Origin: Qipengyuania gaetbuli
GTDB taxonomy: Bacteria > Pseudomonadota > Alphaproteobacteria > Sphingomonadales > Sphingomonadaceae
NCBI RefSeq assembly: GCF_020171365.1
Contig: NZ_JAIUZO010000002.1
Span: 434,001-498,000, forward strand
Length of the DNA: 64,000 nt
Direction: 5' to 3'
Below the pieces are notes generated by a model. That model worked only from the letters and a program-made list of their open reading frames with translations. It did no database searches and was not told where the DNA came from. Within the stretch, counting starts at the first letter, position 1. Each line of letters starts with the position of its first letter. This document shows positions 44,502-53,339 of this stretch, piece after piece. The position numbers and the translations under genes were made by a program.

Positions 44502-44642
44502 ATGCTGGGATTGTTCGACGTGTTCGACGTCTACGTCGGCGGCGGGGAAATTCGCCGCACGAGAGTGCAAAGGGCAGCGAGGCTGATCGGCCTCGCCTTC
44601 ATCGCCTTCCTGTTCATCGTCACATTGCTGGTTCTCTGGTAG
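44502..44642 (+). CDS. 46-residue single-helix membrane protein
   Basis: A short frame after ruvX with GGGGGG-CAGGG upstream as ribosome binding site. It gives 46 residues: MLGLFDVFDVYVGGGEIRR at the start and a hydrophobic C-terminal helix (LIGLAFIAFLFIVTLLVL). The clear amphipathic-to-hydrophobic design and the position 18 bp after ruvX make it plausible. Its end overlaps the convergent gene at 44620 by 23 bases. Function unknown. Confidence 0.55.
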   Translation: MLGLFDVFDVYVGGGEIRRTRVQRAARLIGLAFIAFLFIVTLLVLW

Positions 44643-45534
44643 CTTCTTCGAGAGCCGCACGCCTGCGCGCGGCCTCTTTCGCCACCATTACGCTGCCTGC
44701 GTTTTCCGCTTCGCGCCACAGCGCGTCGCGTCCGGCCAAGCCCAGCAGTCCCGCTCGCGCTTCGTAGCTGGCCAGTCGCATCCGGTCGCTCGGATGCGCG
44801 TGGCCGGCCCATTCGGCGAAATCGAGCGCGTCCTCTCCGCCCAGACCCACCGCACACCGCAGGAAGCATTCTGTCGAAGTCGGGTTGAGGATGCCTGTCA
44901 CCGCATTGCTGTCGAGGTCGAAGCCATACTGGTCATACCAGCCCTGCGCAGGGTCGATATGCATGACGTTGAGCGAGACCGAGAGGCTTTCGGGCGGCAA
45001 TTGCGCGTGGACGTCGAGGTGGGCGCGGTACAGCATCAGCTTGCCCGTCTCCAGCGCGGACCGTTCGACGAACCGCAGCCCCGCATTCTCGCCGCGATAG
45101 CCCGCCACGGCCTCGTAATCGTACTCGTAATAGTCGCTAAGGTAGCCCGGCCCGAAGTAGCCCGCGGTCAGGAAGCTGAAATTGTGGTCGTGCGGGATGC
45201 CGTAGACGAACGTTTTCGCACCGCTCGCCCGGAAACAGGCCTCGTCCTCGCTGGGCCAGATATTCGCGCGCAGGAAGTGGCCACCGCGATTGGGCGACAA
45301 GACAATCGATTGCGGGCCATAGCCGCTATCGCTCCCTCCCTCGCGGTGGCGGTTCTGGAGCTGGGCAATCAGCAGGTCGCCGAGGAAGTCCCGGTCGTTG
45401 GCCAGCTTCTTGAGAGCACTGGCCGCATTGGCGAGGCTGTCCTCGTCGCCGGGGTCGAAGCCGCAGCCCAGCTGGTCTAGGCAGGCTTCGAGACCGTGGG
45501 CAGTCGTGTCGTCGTTTTCGATCAGGCGGGGCAT
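44620..45534 (-). CDS. unrecognised protein, cupin-like histidine pattern
   Basis: A 304-residue protein I do not recognise. Its middle contains GIPHDHNFSFLTAGYFGPG (an HxH pair), then YYEYDYEAVAGYRGE, MLYRAHLDVHAQLPP and SVSLNVMHIDP. The spacing of His and Glu resembles a cupin or Fe(II)/2-oxoglutarate oxygenase metal site, but no family match is certain. The C-terminal 80 residues are helical and Ala/Arg-rich. It is the last of three minus-strand genes; its start overlaps the previous stop by 13 bases. Confidence 0.75.
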   Translation of the reverse strand: MPRLIENDDTTAHGLEACLDQLGCGFDPGDEDSLANAASALKKLANDRDFLGDLLIAQLQNRHREGGSDSGYGPQSIVLSPNRGGHFLRANIWPSEDEACFRASGAKTFVYGIPHDHNFSFLTAGYFGPGYLSDYYEYDYEAVAGYRGENAGLRFVERSALETGKLMLYRAHLDVHAQLPPESLSVSLNVMHIDPAQGWYDQYGFDLDSNAVTGILNPTSTECFLRCAVGLGGEDALDFAEWAGHAHPSDRMRLASYEARAGLLGLAGRDALWREAENAGSVMVAKEAARRRAALEEATREPAM

Positions 45535-46487
45535 GGCAGTTCCTCGATGGTTGCGAGGGCGGGATAGGTTTCGACAAGCTGGGCGCGCAGCGCGCCTGCC
45601 GAGGCCGAGAGCGGATCGGCAGGATCGCGGGCAAGCGCGCCAAGGGCCAAGAAGCCGGCTGCGGTATCGAGCGCAAGGCACTCGCGCAGCGCCTGCCAGC
45701 GGATATGCTCGCTTCCTTCACGGGTCATCGCGGCCATGACCGGAGCAGCATCGCTGCGGCCCATCCGGCCCAGCAGTGCGAGCATCATTTCGTGGCGGCT
45801 TTCGCTACGCGAGCCGCTGGCGCGATGGACGAGGCGGCCATCGTCGAGCGAGTATTCGCGTGCCTCGCAGGGCACCGCATCGCTCCGGGCAAGGCGAAGG
45901 ACGACCAGCGAACCGTGCACCCTGCGAACCGATTTCGTCCGGGCGGGACCGGCGAATTGCAGCACGTCTCCGGCGGCAATGCACCGCGCGCTGCAATCGA
46001 TCGCCGCTTGCCCGCCCCGTTCCTCCAGCAATTCGAGCGAGAGGATGTCGGCAGCCCCGGCCAGTACCGCCTCATGCCGTTCGCCGCCCGCAAAGCAGGC
46101 CGATGCGGGTGGCTCGGCGCCGGTATCGGCGTAGGCCAGCAAGGTCAGCGTGGCGCGCCCCGATTGGGCAAGCTGCAGCACGCTCATCCCGTCGGAGTGC
46201 TGGTGCCGCAAGGGAACCTGGCCGAGCGGATGCTCGCGAAGCCCTGCGAGCAGGTCGTCGACCAGCGAGCCAAGAAATTCGGTCGCATCGGCACACCCAT
46301 CGAACAGCGCGCCCAGCGCTGGGCAATCGTCCAGGGCAGCGCCATCGCCATATCGCGCGAGCTCCCCGAGCACCTCGGCCGCCGGGCCGTCGCGCCAGGC
46401 ATCGCGCGCTGCCTCCAGCGCTTCCTGCGCATTGCGCTGCGAGGCGGCATCGCCCCGCAGCGCGCGCAATTCCGGACTGATCCGCAT
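45522..46487 (-). CDS. unrecognised two-domain protein, HQH core and helical C terminus
   Basis: A 321-residue protein I do not recognise. Its middle carries PLRHQHSDGMSVLQLAQSG, an HxH element like that of its neighbour at 44620, followed by beta-rich sequence. The C-terminal 90 residues look like HEAT-type helices (MMLALLGRMG, IRWQALRECLALDTAAGFLA, LGALARDPADPL). Cys residues occur at several sites. It is coupled to the next gene by a 13-base overlap and lies 15 bp after the 53-residue peptide gene. Confidence 0.75.
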   Translation of the reverse strand: MRISPELRALRGDAASQRNAQEALEAARDAWRDGPAAEVLGELARYGDGAALDDCPALGALFDGCADATEFLGSLVDDLLAGLREHPLGQVPLRHQHSDGMSVLQLAQSGRATLTLLAYADTGAEPPASACFAGGERHEAVLAGAADILSLELLEERGGQAAIDCSARCIAAGDVLQFAGPARTKSVRRVHGSLVVLRLARSDAVPCEAREYSLDDGRLVHRASGSRSESRHEMMLALLGRMGRSDAAPVMAAMTREGSEHIRWQALRECLALDTAAGFLALGALARDPADPLSASAGALRAQLVETYPALATIEELPCPA

Positions 46488-46502
46488 TGCGTTGTCCTGG
46501 CC

Positions 46503-46664
46503 CTAGACCAGCGCTTCCGGCGGGACGAGTTCGTAGAGATAGACCATGATGACGACGATCCGGTCGTCCACGCTCGGTCCGCTGCCTGCCGACAGGCTGC
46601 CGAACAGGCCGGTTGCTGTCTCGAGGCCAGGCAGGCTGGCGATGTCGATCTTGGGTAATTCCAT
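46503..46664 (-). CDS. 53-residue precursor-like peptide
   Basis: A 53-residue acidic peptide: MELPKIDIASLPGLETATG at the start, a Gly/Ser-rich turn (FGSLSAGSGPS), then DDRIVVIMVYLYELVPPEALV. It has no signal peptide or typical membrane topology and no catalytic residue. ATG 46664 is chosen; 27 more codons upstream are open but rich in Arg/Pro and not peptide-like. As first gene of a three-gene unit with two enzyme-sized proteins, it could be a RiPP-type precursor or a small regulator; this is inference. Confidence 0.6.
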   Translation of the reverse strand: MELPKIDIASLPGLETATGLFGSLSAGSGPSVDDRIVVIMVYLYELVPPEALV

Positions 46665-46802
46665 TGTTGTGACCCCTTGCGCGCGGGCCGGCAGAATTGC
46701 CCTTCCCTCCATTCGCGCGCCCCACGGCTGGAGGCTCGGGGGCAAAGGATCGAATTAAAAGATTGTAATCGGCGGGAACCGGTGGCTATCGCGCCCCCGA
46801 CC

Positions 46803-47264
46803 ATGAGCGACACGCCGCGTTTCGATCCCAAGGCTGCAACGCCTTTCCTGACCAGTCGGGGCCATTCCGGTTGGCTGGGCCTGAAATATTCCTCCCATGG
46901 TGAAGACTGGGTTGAACTGGAGCTACCGTGGCGCACGGACCTATTGGGCGAGGAAGGGCAGCATGTGCTGGCTTCCGGCCCGATCCTCAGTTTGATGGAC
47001 ATGGCCAGCGGGCTTGCCATCTGGAAGGCGATGGATCGGTTCGAGCCGATCGCCACGCTGGACTTGCGGGTCGATTACGTGCGTCCGGCGCGCGAAGGCG
47101 CGGCGGTTTTCGGGCGGTCCCAATGTTACCGCGTAACCCGCAGCGCCGCTTTCGTGCGCGGCCTTGCCCATGACGGCGATGCGGATGATCCGGTAGCGCA
47201 CATCCAGGCGGTTTTCATGAAGATCGGCGGCAAGGACGCGCGGGGGGTCCCCAATGGCCAATGA
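46803..47264 (+). CDS. PaaI-like hotdog thioesterase
   Basis: A 153-residue hotdog-fold thioesterase. ASGPILSLMDMASGLAIWKAM contains the Asp that replaces the HGG motif base, and TLDLRVDYVRPAREGAAVFG is the usual central strand. It hydrolyses an acyl-CoA of unknown chain. ATG 46803 was taken after an open upstream stretch without family similarity. It overlaps the next thioesterase gene by 11 bases and diverges from the three-gene cassette at 46664. Confidence 0.85.
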   Translation: MSDTPRFDPKAATPFLTSRGHSGWLGLKYSSHGEDWVELELPWRTDLLGEEGQHVLASGPILSLMDMASGLAIWKAMDRFEPIATLDLRVDYVRPAREGAAVFGRSQCYRVTRSAAFVRGLAHDGDADDPVAHIQAVFMKIGGKDARGVPNGQ

Positions 47265-47670
47265 GCCCGGCGATCTCGGCGTGCTGACGCCCTACGCCCG
47301 CTCGCTCGGCATCGAGCTGGCTCATTGGGACGAGGGTATGCCCGTGATGCGCGTCGCCTTCGACGAAGCGGTCGAAGGTCGGCCCGAGCATTACCACGGC
47401 GGGGCCACGGGGGGCCTGCTGGAAACGGCGGGCTATGCCGCGCTCCGCGCCGAACTGGCCCGCAGCGGGCGTGAGGCCATGCTCAAGCCGATCAACATCA
47501 CGGTGCAATACTTGTCCGCGGGCAAGAGCCGCGAGAGCTTTGCGCGTGGCCGCATCACCAAGCTTGGGCGCCGCAGCGCCAATATCACCGTGGAAGCTTG
47601 GCAGGACGACCCCTCGCGGCCCATCGCCACGGCAGTCATGAACGTGCTTATGGCGGATAGCGAAGGCTAG
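47254..47670 (+). CDS. PaaI-like hotdog thioesterase (second copy)
   Basis: A 138-residue hotdog-fold thioesterase with YHGGATGGLLETAGYAALRAEL holding the HGG motif and INITVQYLSAGKSRESFARGRI as the central strands. It is coupled to the thioesterase before it by overlap, so the pair may form a mixed dimer or act in sequence. Its stop shares the palindrome CTAG with the stop of the convergent penicillin-binding protein gene. Confidence 0.87.
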   Translation: MANEPGDLGVLTPYARSLGIELAHWDEGMPVMRVAFDEAVEGRPEHYHGGATGGLLETAGYAALRAELARSGREAMLKPINITVQYLSAGKSRESFARGRITKLGRRSANITVEAWQDDPSRPIATAVMNVLMADSEG

Positions 47671-49856
47671 TTCGCCGGCTCCAGCTGGCCCTGGCGCTCC
47701 AGTTCGCGCCGGAGCACTTCGTTGCGCTGTTCCTCTGCCCTGCGCCGCGCTTCCTCGATCGCCTCTTCGGAGATTGCGACGCCTTCCTCGCCCAGCCGGA
47801 TATCGACGGGGACGCCATCGATTTGGGTGGAGAACACGGCCTCGCCATCGCGGATGCGCAGGCGCGAATTGCCATCGCCCAGCGGGATATCGTCGAGATT
47901 GGGCACATCGAGCGGCTCGACCGGACCGCCGGGATCCTCGCTGGCACGCGGCCCCGGCCTGTCGCCGCCCGCCCCCGAGCCAAGCGCCTGCGTCATGAAA
48001 TCGCGCCAGATGCGCGCGGGCAGGCCGCCACCCGAAATACCGTTCAGGGGCGAGTTGTCGTCATTACCGATCCAAACGCCGACCACCAGGTCGCCTGCAT
48101 AGCCCACGAACAGCGCATCGCGGTTGTCCTGCGTGGTGCCGGTTTTGCCGAAATTGGCGACCGACAGCATCGCCGCAGAGCCGGTACCGCGATTGATCGC
48201 CGCGCGCAGCAGCCGCTGCATGTCCTCGTGCACCCTGCTCGGCAAGGTGGAGGGACCGTCGACCAGCCATTCGAACCAGCTCTGCTCCGGCGCGGCGAAT
48301 GCGCGCGGCTCGACCGGATAGGCATTGGCGGCGACGCCTGCATAGGCAGCGGTGAGTTCGAGCAGGGTCATGGTCGAGGTGCCCAGCGCCATGCTGGGAT
48401 CGCCCTCGGCCAGCGGCGCGGTGATGCCGAAATCGCGTGCCGTCTCGATCACCTTGTCGCTGCCGACCTCGCCCAGCAGGCGGACGGCGGCGACGTTGCT
48501 CGACTGGGCAAAGGCATCTTCCAGCGTCAGGCTTTCCGAATAGCGTCCCCGCGAATTCTTGGGGCGGTAGCTGCCTTGCGTGATCTCGGTATTGTCGATC
48601 CGGTCGCCCGGTTCCCACCCATCGCGCAGGGCGGCAAGATAGACGAACAGCTTGAACGTCGAACCCGGCTGGCGCTTGGCCTGCGTCGCGCGGTTGAACG
48701 GCGATTTCTCGTAATCCTTGCCGCCGATCATCGCCACGACCTCACCATTGGGACGCATGGCGACCAGCGCCACCTGTGCCCCGCCCAGCGGAGCGCGCGA
48801 GGTCACGCGGCGGGCAATGTTCTGGAGGCGGCTGTCGAGCGTGGTGGTAAGCGTCTGGCGGGAATAGCCGGTTTCCGACAGCTTGCGCGCTTCGGGCAGC
48901 GCCCAGTCGGCGAAATAGGTGCCGGTGGGAAGGTCGCTCTTCATGCGAACATCGAGAGCGGGTGGCCGCATGGCGCGCGCCTCGCCCTCGGTTATGTAGC
49001 CGGCGGCGACCATCGACTGGACGACCAGTCCCATGCGCTTGGCCGCGCGGTCGTAGTGCTTGGTCGGCGCATAGGCGCTGGGGGCCTGCAGCAGGCCGGC
49101 GAGCATGGCTGCCTGGTTGGGCCGCAGGTTTTCCGGCTGGCGATAAAAGTAATGCAGGCTTGCCGCCCGCAATCCATACACATTGTCGCCGAAATAGGCG
49201 TTCGACAGGTAACGTTCGAGAATCTCGTCCTTGGTCAGCCAGGCCTCCAGCCAGAAGGCGATCATCGCCTCGCGCGCCTTGCGGGTCAGCGTGCGTTCGG
49301 GAGTAAGGAAGGTGAACTTGGCGAGCTGCTGGGTGATCGTGCTGCCGCCGCCGGTACCGGTGAAGGCAGCGCGGGCGATGCCGCGCGGGTCGATACCCCA
49401 GTGATCGTAGAAGCGCCGGTCCTCGATCGCCAGGAAGGCCTCGACCACGTGCGGCGGCAATTGCGAGACATCGACCGGCTCGTCCGTGATCGCGCCGTTG
49501 CGCGCAATCGGGGTCCCATCGGCGGCCAGAAGCGTGATTTGTGGCGGCGCAATTGGTTCAAGCGATTTCGACAGCGGTGCCGTGATGGCAAGCCAGCCAA
49601 CCAGCAGGATGAACAGCCCGATCAGCCCGGCAACGATCCGGACCACCCACCAGCGTTTCCTGCGGTCGCGCCAGTAATCGCGCTGCCAGGGGCGCAGGCG
49701 TTCCTTTTCCTGGCGGGCAACCGCGCTGTCGAGATCGTCCCAGCGCGCTTCCCAGGCATCATCGTCGAAACCGTCGTGGATCGAATAGAAACCGCGGTGC
49801 CCCTGCACCTCGGGTTCTGCCCGTCGCCTGCGAAAGATGGAATCGAGAACGCCCAT
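47667..49856 (-). CDS. class A penicillin-binding protein (PBP1-type)
   Basis: A 729-residue bifunctional peptidoglycan glycosyltransferase/transpeptidase. A cytoplasmic Arg/Trp-rich tail precedes one helix (about 72-92). The GT51 domain has catalytic Glu145 (AIEDRRFYDHWGIDPRG) and GGSTITQQLAKF. The transpeptidase has Ser399-x-x-Lys402 (PGSTFK), SSN at 452-454 and KTG at 571-573. The C terminus (residues 690-729) is a charged Glu/Arg helix. It polymerises and crosslinks glycan strands at the inner membrane. Confidence 0.95.
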   Translation of the reverse strand: MGVLDSIFRRRRAEPEVQGHRGFYSIHDGFDDDAWEARWDDLDSAVARQEKERLRPWQRDYWRDRRKRWWVVRIVAGLIGLFILLVGWLAITAPLSKSLEPIAPPQITLLAADGTPIARNGAITDEPVDVSQLPPHVVEAFLAIEDRRFYDHWGIDPRGIARAAFTGTGGGSTITQQLAKFTFLTPERTLTRKAREAMIAFWLEAWLTKDEILERYLSNAYFGDNVYGLRAASLHYFYRQPENLRPNQAAMLAGLLQAPSAYAPTKHYDRAAKRMGLVVQSMVAAGYITEGEARAMRPPALDVRMKSDLPTGTYFADWALPEARKLSETGYSRQTLTTTLDSRLQNIARRVTSRAPLGGAQVALVAMRPNGEVVAMIGGKDYEKSPFNRATQAKRQPGSTFKLFVYLAALRDGWEPGDRIDNTEITQGSYRPKNSRGRYSESLTLEDAFAQSSNVAAVRLLGEVGSDKVIETARDFGITAPLAEGDPSMALGTSTMTLLELTAAYAGVAANAYPVEPRAFAAPEQSWFEWLVDGPSTLPSRVHEDMQRLLRAAINRGTGSAAMLSVANFGKTGTTQDNRDALFVGYAGDLVVGVWIGNDDNSPLNGISGGGLPARIWRDFMTQALGSGAGGDRPGPRASEDPGGPVEPLDVPNLDDIPLGDGNSRLRIRDGEAVFSTQIDGVPVDIRLGEEGVAISEEAIEEARRRAEEQRNEVLRRELERQGQLEPAN

Positions 49857-49905
49857 TGCCTACTGTGTTATCAGGTCAACACAGCTATTCATAGTGGCTT
49901 GAAGA

Positions 49906-50898
49906 TTAACTCTTCCCGACCACGCTTTCGGGCAGGTCTTCGCCGAACACGCGCTGGTAGTATTCGGCCACCAGCATGCGCTCTTCCTCGTCGCACTTGT
50001 TGAGGAAGGAAAGGCGGAAGGCAAAGCCCACGTCCTTGAAGATGGCGTAGTTCTGCGCCCAGGTGATCACTGTGCGCGGGCTCATCACGGTCGAGATATC
50101 GCCGTTGATGAAGCCCTGCCGCGACAGGTCGGCGACCTTGATCATGTTGGCAAGGATCTTGGGATCGATGTCGGGGTTCTTCGCCTCGACGATCTTCTGC
50201 TCGGTCTCGGCGGGCAAATAGTTGAGGCCGACCACGATGTTCCAGCGGTCCATCTGCCCCTGGTTGATGGCCTGCGTCCCGTGGTAAAGTCCGCTGGTAT
50301 CACCGAGGCCGACCGTGTTGGCGGTGGCGAACAGGCGGAAGTTCGGGTCCGGGCGGATCACTCGGTTCTGGTCGAGCAGGGTCAGCTTGCCCTGCTGTTC
50401 GAGAACGCGCTGGATCACGAACATCACGTCCGGGCGGCCCGCGTCATATTCGTCGAACACCAGCGCGACCGGGTGCTGCAGCGCCCACGGTAGCAGGCCT
50501 TCGCGGAATTCGGTCACCTGCAAGCCGTCGCGCAGCACGATGGCATCGCGGCCGACAAGGTCGATACGGCTGATGTGGGCATCGAGGTTGATGCGGATGC
50601 ACGGCCAGTTGAGGCGCGCGGCGACCTGTTCGATGTGGGTCGACTTGCCGGTGCCGTGATAGCCCTGCACCATCACGCGGCGGTCGTGCGCAAAGCCGGC
50701 GAGGATGGCGAGCGTGGTGTCCGGATCGAACACGTAGCTTTCGTCGAGATCGGGCGTGCGTTCGTCGGGCTTTGAAAAGGCGGGGACTTTCCAGTCGATG
50801 TCGATGCCGAACGTCTCGCGGACGTCGACTTCAATATCGGGTGCGGGAAGGACGGTCCTGGCGGCCGCGTCGAAGGTCTTGTCGGTCATCTCGTTCAT
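49906..50898 (-). CDS. cobS: aerobic cobaltochelatase subunit CobS
   Basis: A 330-residue AAA+ ATPase partner of CobT in the cobalt chelatase. Walker A is [11 protein letters not shown] (about 77-87), Walker B is [13 protein letters not shown], and the sensor segment [14 protein letters not shown] follows. [18 protein letters not shown] is typical of CobS. ATG 50898 is chosen; ATG 50889 is three codons later. It diverges from the MpaB-like gene by 55 bp. A J-domain gene and bolA lie about 2.4-3.1 kb away. Confidence 0.96.
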   Translation of the reverse strand: MNEMTDKTFDAAARTVLPAPDIEVDVRETFGIDIDWKVPAFSKPDERTPDLDESYVFDPDTTLAILAGFAHDRRVMVQGYHGTGKSTHIEQVAARLNWPCIRINLDAHISRIDLVGRDAIVLRDGLQVTEFREGLLPWALQHPVALVFDEYDAGRPDVMFVIQRVLEQQGKLTLLDQNRVIRPDPNFRLFATANTVGLGDTSGLYHGTQAINQGQMDRWNIVVGLNYLPAETEQKIVEAKNPDIDPKILANMIKVADLSRQGFINGDISTVMSPRTVITWAQNYAIFKDVGFAFRLSFLNKCDEEERMLVAEYYQRVFGEDLPESVVGKS

Positions 50899-50953
50899 CG
50901 CATGGGCGAGGTAGGGATTTATCTCCGCCGAGCCAAGCCTATAATGGGTCGCG

Positions 50954-51799
50954 ATGCCGCAAGAACCTCTATCCGAGCGTCTTCGCCTGAAACTGGTCGA
51001 TCGCGTGCGCGGCGTGTTCAACGATATCGAGGGCGGCGAACAGCCGGTGCCGGTGTCGGACGAGGCCCTGTTCGAGAAGAATTCGCCCATCCGCATGGTC
51101 CACGCCGATATCGTGGCGATGATGGTCGGCGGGATCAGGAGCCTGCTGCTGCAGATGCTTCATCCCCATGCGCTGCAGGGCGTGCTCGACCATTCCAATT
51201 TCCGCGAGGACATGCACGGGCGCCTGCGCCGCACGGCCCGCTTCATCGCGGTCACCACTTTCGGCCACCGCGACGATGCGCAGGCGGCGATCGAGCGGGT
51301 CAACCGGATCCACGCAGCGGTCGGCGGAACCCTGCCCGACGGCACGCGCTACGAGGCGTCCGATCCGCGCACATTGGCCTGGGTCCACGTGGCCGAGGCG
51401 ACCAGCTTCCTTGCCGCATACCTGCGCCACGTGCGCCCCGACATGCCTGGGCACGAACAGGACGAATATTACCGCCAGTTCGCCGTCATCGCCCGCGCGT
51501 TGGGCGCGGACCCCGTCCCGCTCGACCGGCGCGAGGCGGAGGTGCTGTTCCGCGAGCTGCGCGGCGATTTGCGTGCTTCGGCGCAAGCTCGCGAGATGGC
51601 GCAGCTGGTGCTGACACAAAAGCCCGAAGGCTCGCCGCCCGCAGTCCAGGCCCTGCTCGGCGCTGAGGCGGTGGCACTGCTGCCACCCTTCGCCCGCTCG
51701 ATGCTGGGGCTCGAGCGCCCGGGCCTTGCCGCGATCCCCGCACGTGCTGCGACCTGGGGCATGGGCAAGACGCTGCGATGGGCCTTCCGCCAGAATTGA
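50954..51799 (+). CDS. MpaB-like oxygenase family protein (DUF2236)
   Basis: A 281-residue all-helical protein of the DUF2236/MpaB family, whose members include the rubber oxygenase Lcp and bind haem b. The DUF2236 core runs through [31 protein letters not shown], with histidines spaced as in that family, and later [36 protein letters not shown] follows. Substrate is unknown. It is the first of four plus-strand genes ending with the VOC protein. Confidence 0.85.
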   Translation: MPQEPLSERLRLKLVDRVRGVFNDIEGGEQPVPVSDEALFEKNSPIRMVHADIVAMMVGGIRSLLLQMLHPHALQGVLDHSNFREDMHGRLRRTARFIAVTTFGHRDDAQAAIERVNRIHAAVGGTLPDGTRYEASDPRTLAWVHVAEATSFLAAYLRHVRPDMPGHEQDEYYRQFAVIARALGADPVPLDRREAEVLFRELRGDLRASAQAREMAQLVLTQKPEGSPPAVQALLGAEAVALLPPFARSMLGLERPGLAAIPARAATWGMGKTLRWAFRQN

Positions 51800-51844
51800 T
51801 GCCGCATTCCAGAATGTTGCTGCTACGCTGCCGGCGAGAGGAGA

Positions 51845-52222
51845 GTGCCGGTGTATGTGAACGGATTTGTGCTCGCCGTCCCAGCTGACAAGAAGGATGC
51901 CTATCGCGAGGTCGCCGAGAAGTTCTGGGACATCGCGAAAGACTATGGCGCAAGGTCGCAGGTCGAATGCTGGGAGGTCGACGTGCCCGACGGGCACACC
52001 ACCGATTTCCGCCGCGCGGTCAAATGCGAAGAAGGCGAGAAGGTCGTGTTCTCCTGGGTCACCTGGGACGACAAGGAAACCGCCGACGCCAGCCACGACA
52101 AGATGATGGCCGACCCGCGCATGGCGGAGAATTTCGGCGCGGCCGACGGCAGCGACATGCCCTTTGACGGGAAGCGCATGATCTACGGCGGGTTCGAACC
52201 GCTGGTGTGGAAGGAGGCCTGA
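51845..52222 (+). CDS. DUF1428 family protein
   Basis: A 125-residue protein of the YbaA-like DUF1428 family with a ferredoxin-like dimeric alpha-beta barrel fold. VPVYVNGFVLAVPADKKDAY and DKMMADPRMAEN-FGAADGSDMPFDGKRMIYGGFEPL are typical. Family function is unknown. GTG 51845 is used; no ATG fits. It lies 45 bp after the MpaB-like gene and three bases before the GST gene. Confidence 0.88.
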   Translation: MPVYVNGFVLAVPADKKDAYREVAEKFWDIAKDYGARSQVECWEVDVPDGHTTDFRRAVKCEEGEKVVFSWVTWDDKETADASHDKMMADPRMAENFGAADGSDMPFDGKRMIYGGFEPLVWKEA

Positions 52223-52225
52223 GCC

Positions 52226-52864
52226 ATGGCGCAATACACTTTCTTCACCAATCCGATGAGCCGCGGCCAGATCGCGCGCTGGGCCCTTCACGAAGTCGGC
52301 GCGGATTATTCCACCGAGCTGGTCGACTGGATGAACAAGCCGGTCGGCCTGACCGAGGCAAACCCGCTCGGCAAGGTGCCCACGCTCGTCCACCATCACG
52401 GCGGCGACCATATCCACGTCGTCACCGAAACCGCGGCGATCTGCCATTACCTTGCCGAAATGCACCCCGAGCGAGGCCTGCTTCCCCTGCCCGACGAGAA
52501 GGCGGATTACTTCCGCTATTTCTTCTTCGCTGCTGGTCCCGTCGAACAGGCCGTGGTGTCGCGCGCGATGGGCTGGTCGGTCGACGATCCGCAAAAGCAG
52601 GGCATGCTCGGCTACGGCAGTTACGAGCGGGCGATGGACACGTTCGACACGCTGCTGACGGGCCGCGATTTCGTCTGCGGCGACCGCTTTACCATGGCCG
52701 ATGTCTATGTCGGCAGCCAGGTCGACTGGGGCCTCAATTTCGGCTCCATCCCCAAGCGCGCCGTGTTCGAGGATTATGCAGCACGGCTGCGCGAACGCAC
52801 GGCCTACAAGGAAGCCAAGGCCATCGACATGGACCTCATCGCCAAGGCGCAGGCCAATGGCTGA
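52226..52864 (+). CDS. glutathione S-transferase family protein
   Basis: A 212-residue GST. The N-terminal thioredoxin-like domain reads NPMSRGQIARWALHEVGADY, with Ser in the position of the catalytic residue, and contains NPLGKVPTLVHHHGG and TETAAICHYLAEMHPE. The helical C-terminal domain has FTMADVYVGSQVDWGLNF. It could detoxify electrophiles with glutathione; gshA at 8614 supplies the thiol. The VOC gene start lies inside its 3' end. Confidence 0.92.
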   Translation: MAQYTFFTNPMSRGQIARWALHEVGADYSTELVDWMNKPVGLTEANPLGKVPTLVHHHGGDHIHVVTETAAICHYLAEMHPERGLLPLPDEKADYFRYFFFAAGPVEQAVVSRAMGWSVDDPQKQGMLGYGSYERAMDTFDTLLTGRDFVCGDRFTMADVYVGSQVDWGLNFGSIPKRAVFEDYAARLRERTAYKEAKAIDMDLIAKAQANG

Positions 52865-53339
52865 CGAAAAGCTGACCCTGTGCCTCTGGTTCGAGAAGGA
52901 CGCGGAAGCAGCCGCGCGCTTTTACTGCGACCTCTTCCCCGACAGCGAAATCGTCTCGATCAACCGCTCGCCCACCGACTGGCCCGGCGGCAAGGCGGGT
53001 GACGTGCTGACCATCGACATGACCCTGCTGGGCCTTAGGACGATGGCCATGAACGGCAACACCGACGACACATTCACCAACGCCATATCGCTGCAGGTCT
53101 TCACCGAAACGCAGGAGGAAGCCGACCGCTACTGGGACGCCCTGCTGGGCGAGACGGGTTCGCCCATGGCTTGCAGCTGGCTGACCGACCGTTTCGGCAT
53201 CCGCTGGCAAGTCGTGCCGCGCGTGTTGATGGAAGGGCTCGGGCACGAAGACCCCGAGGTGAAGGGGCGCGTCTTCGGCGCGATGATGCAGATGGTGAAG
53301 ATCGACCACGCCGCGATCGAGGCGGCATTGGCCGGTTAG
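52857..53339 (+). CDS. VOC family protein, PhnB-like
   Basis: A 160-residue protein of the VOC/PhnB (3-demethylubiquinone methyltransferase-like DUF) family. LTLCLWFEKDAEAAARFYCDLFPDSE and the FTNAISLQVFTETQEEADRYWDAL region form paired beta-alpha-beta repeats; FGIRWQVVPRVLMEGL is typical. Activity is unknown. It overlaps the GST by 8 bases and shares TTAG at its stop with the convergent J-domain gene. Confidence 0.88.
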   Translation: MADEKLTLCLWFEKDAEAAARFYCDLFPDSEIVSINRSPTDWPGGKAGDVLTIDMTLLGLRTMAMNGNTDDTFTNAISLQVFTETQEEADRYWDALLGETGSPMACSWLTDRFGIRWQVVPRVLMEGLGHEDPEVKGRVFGAMMQMVKIDHAAIEAALAG

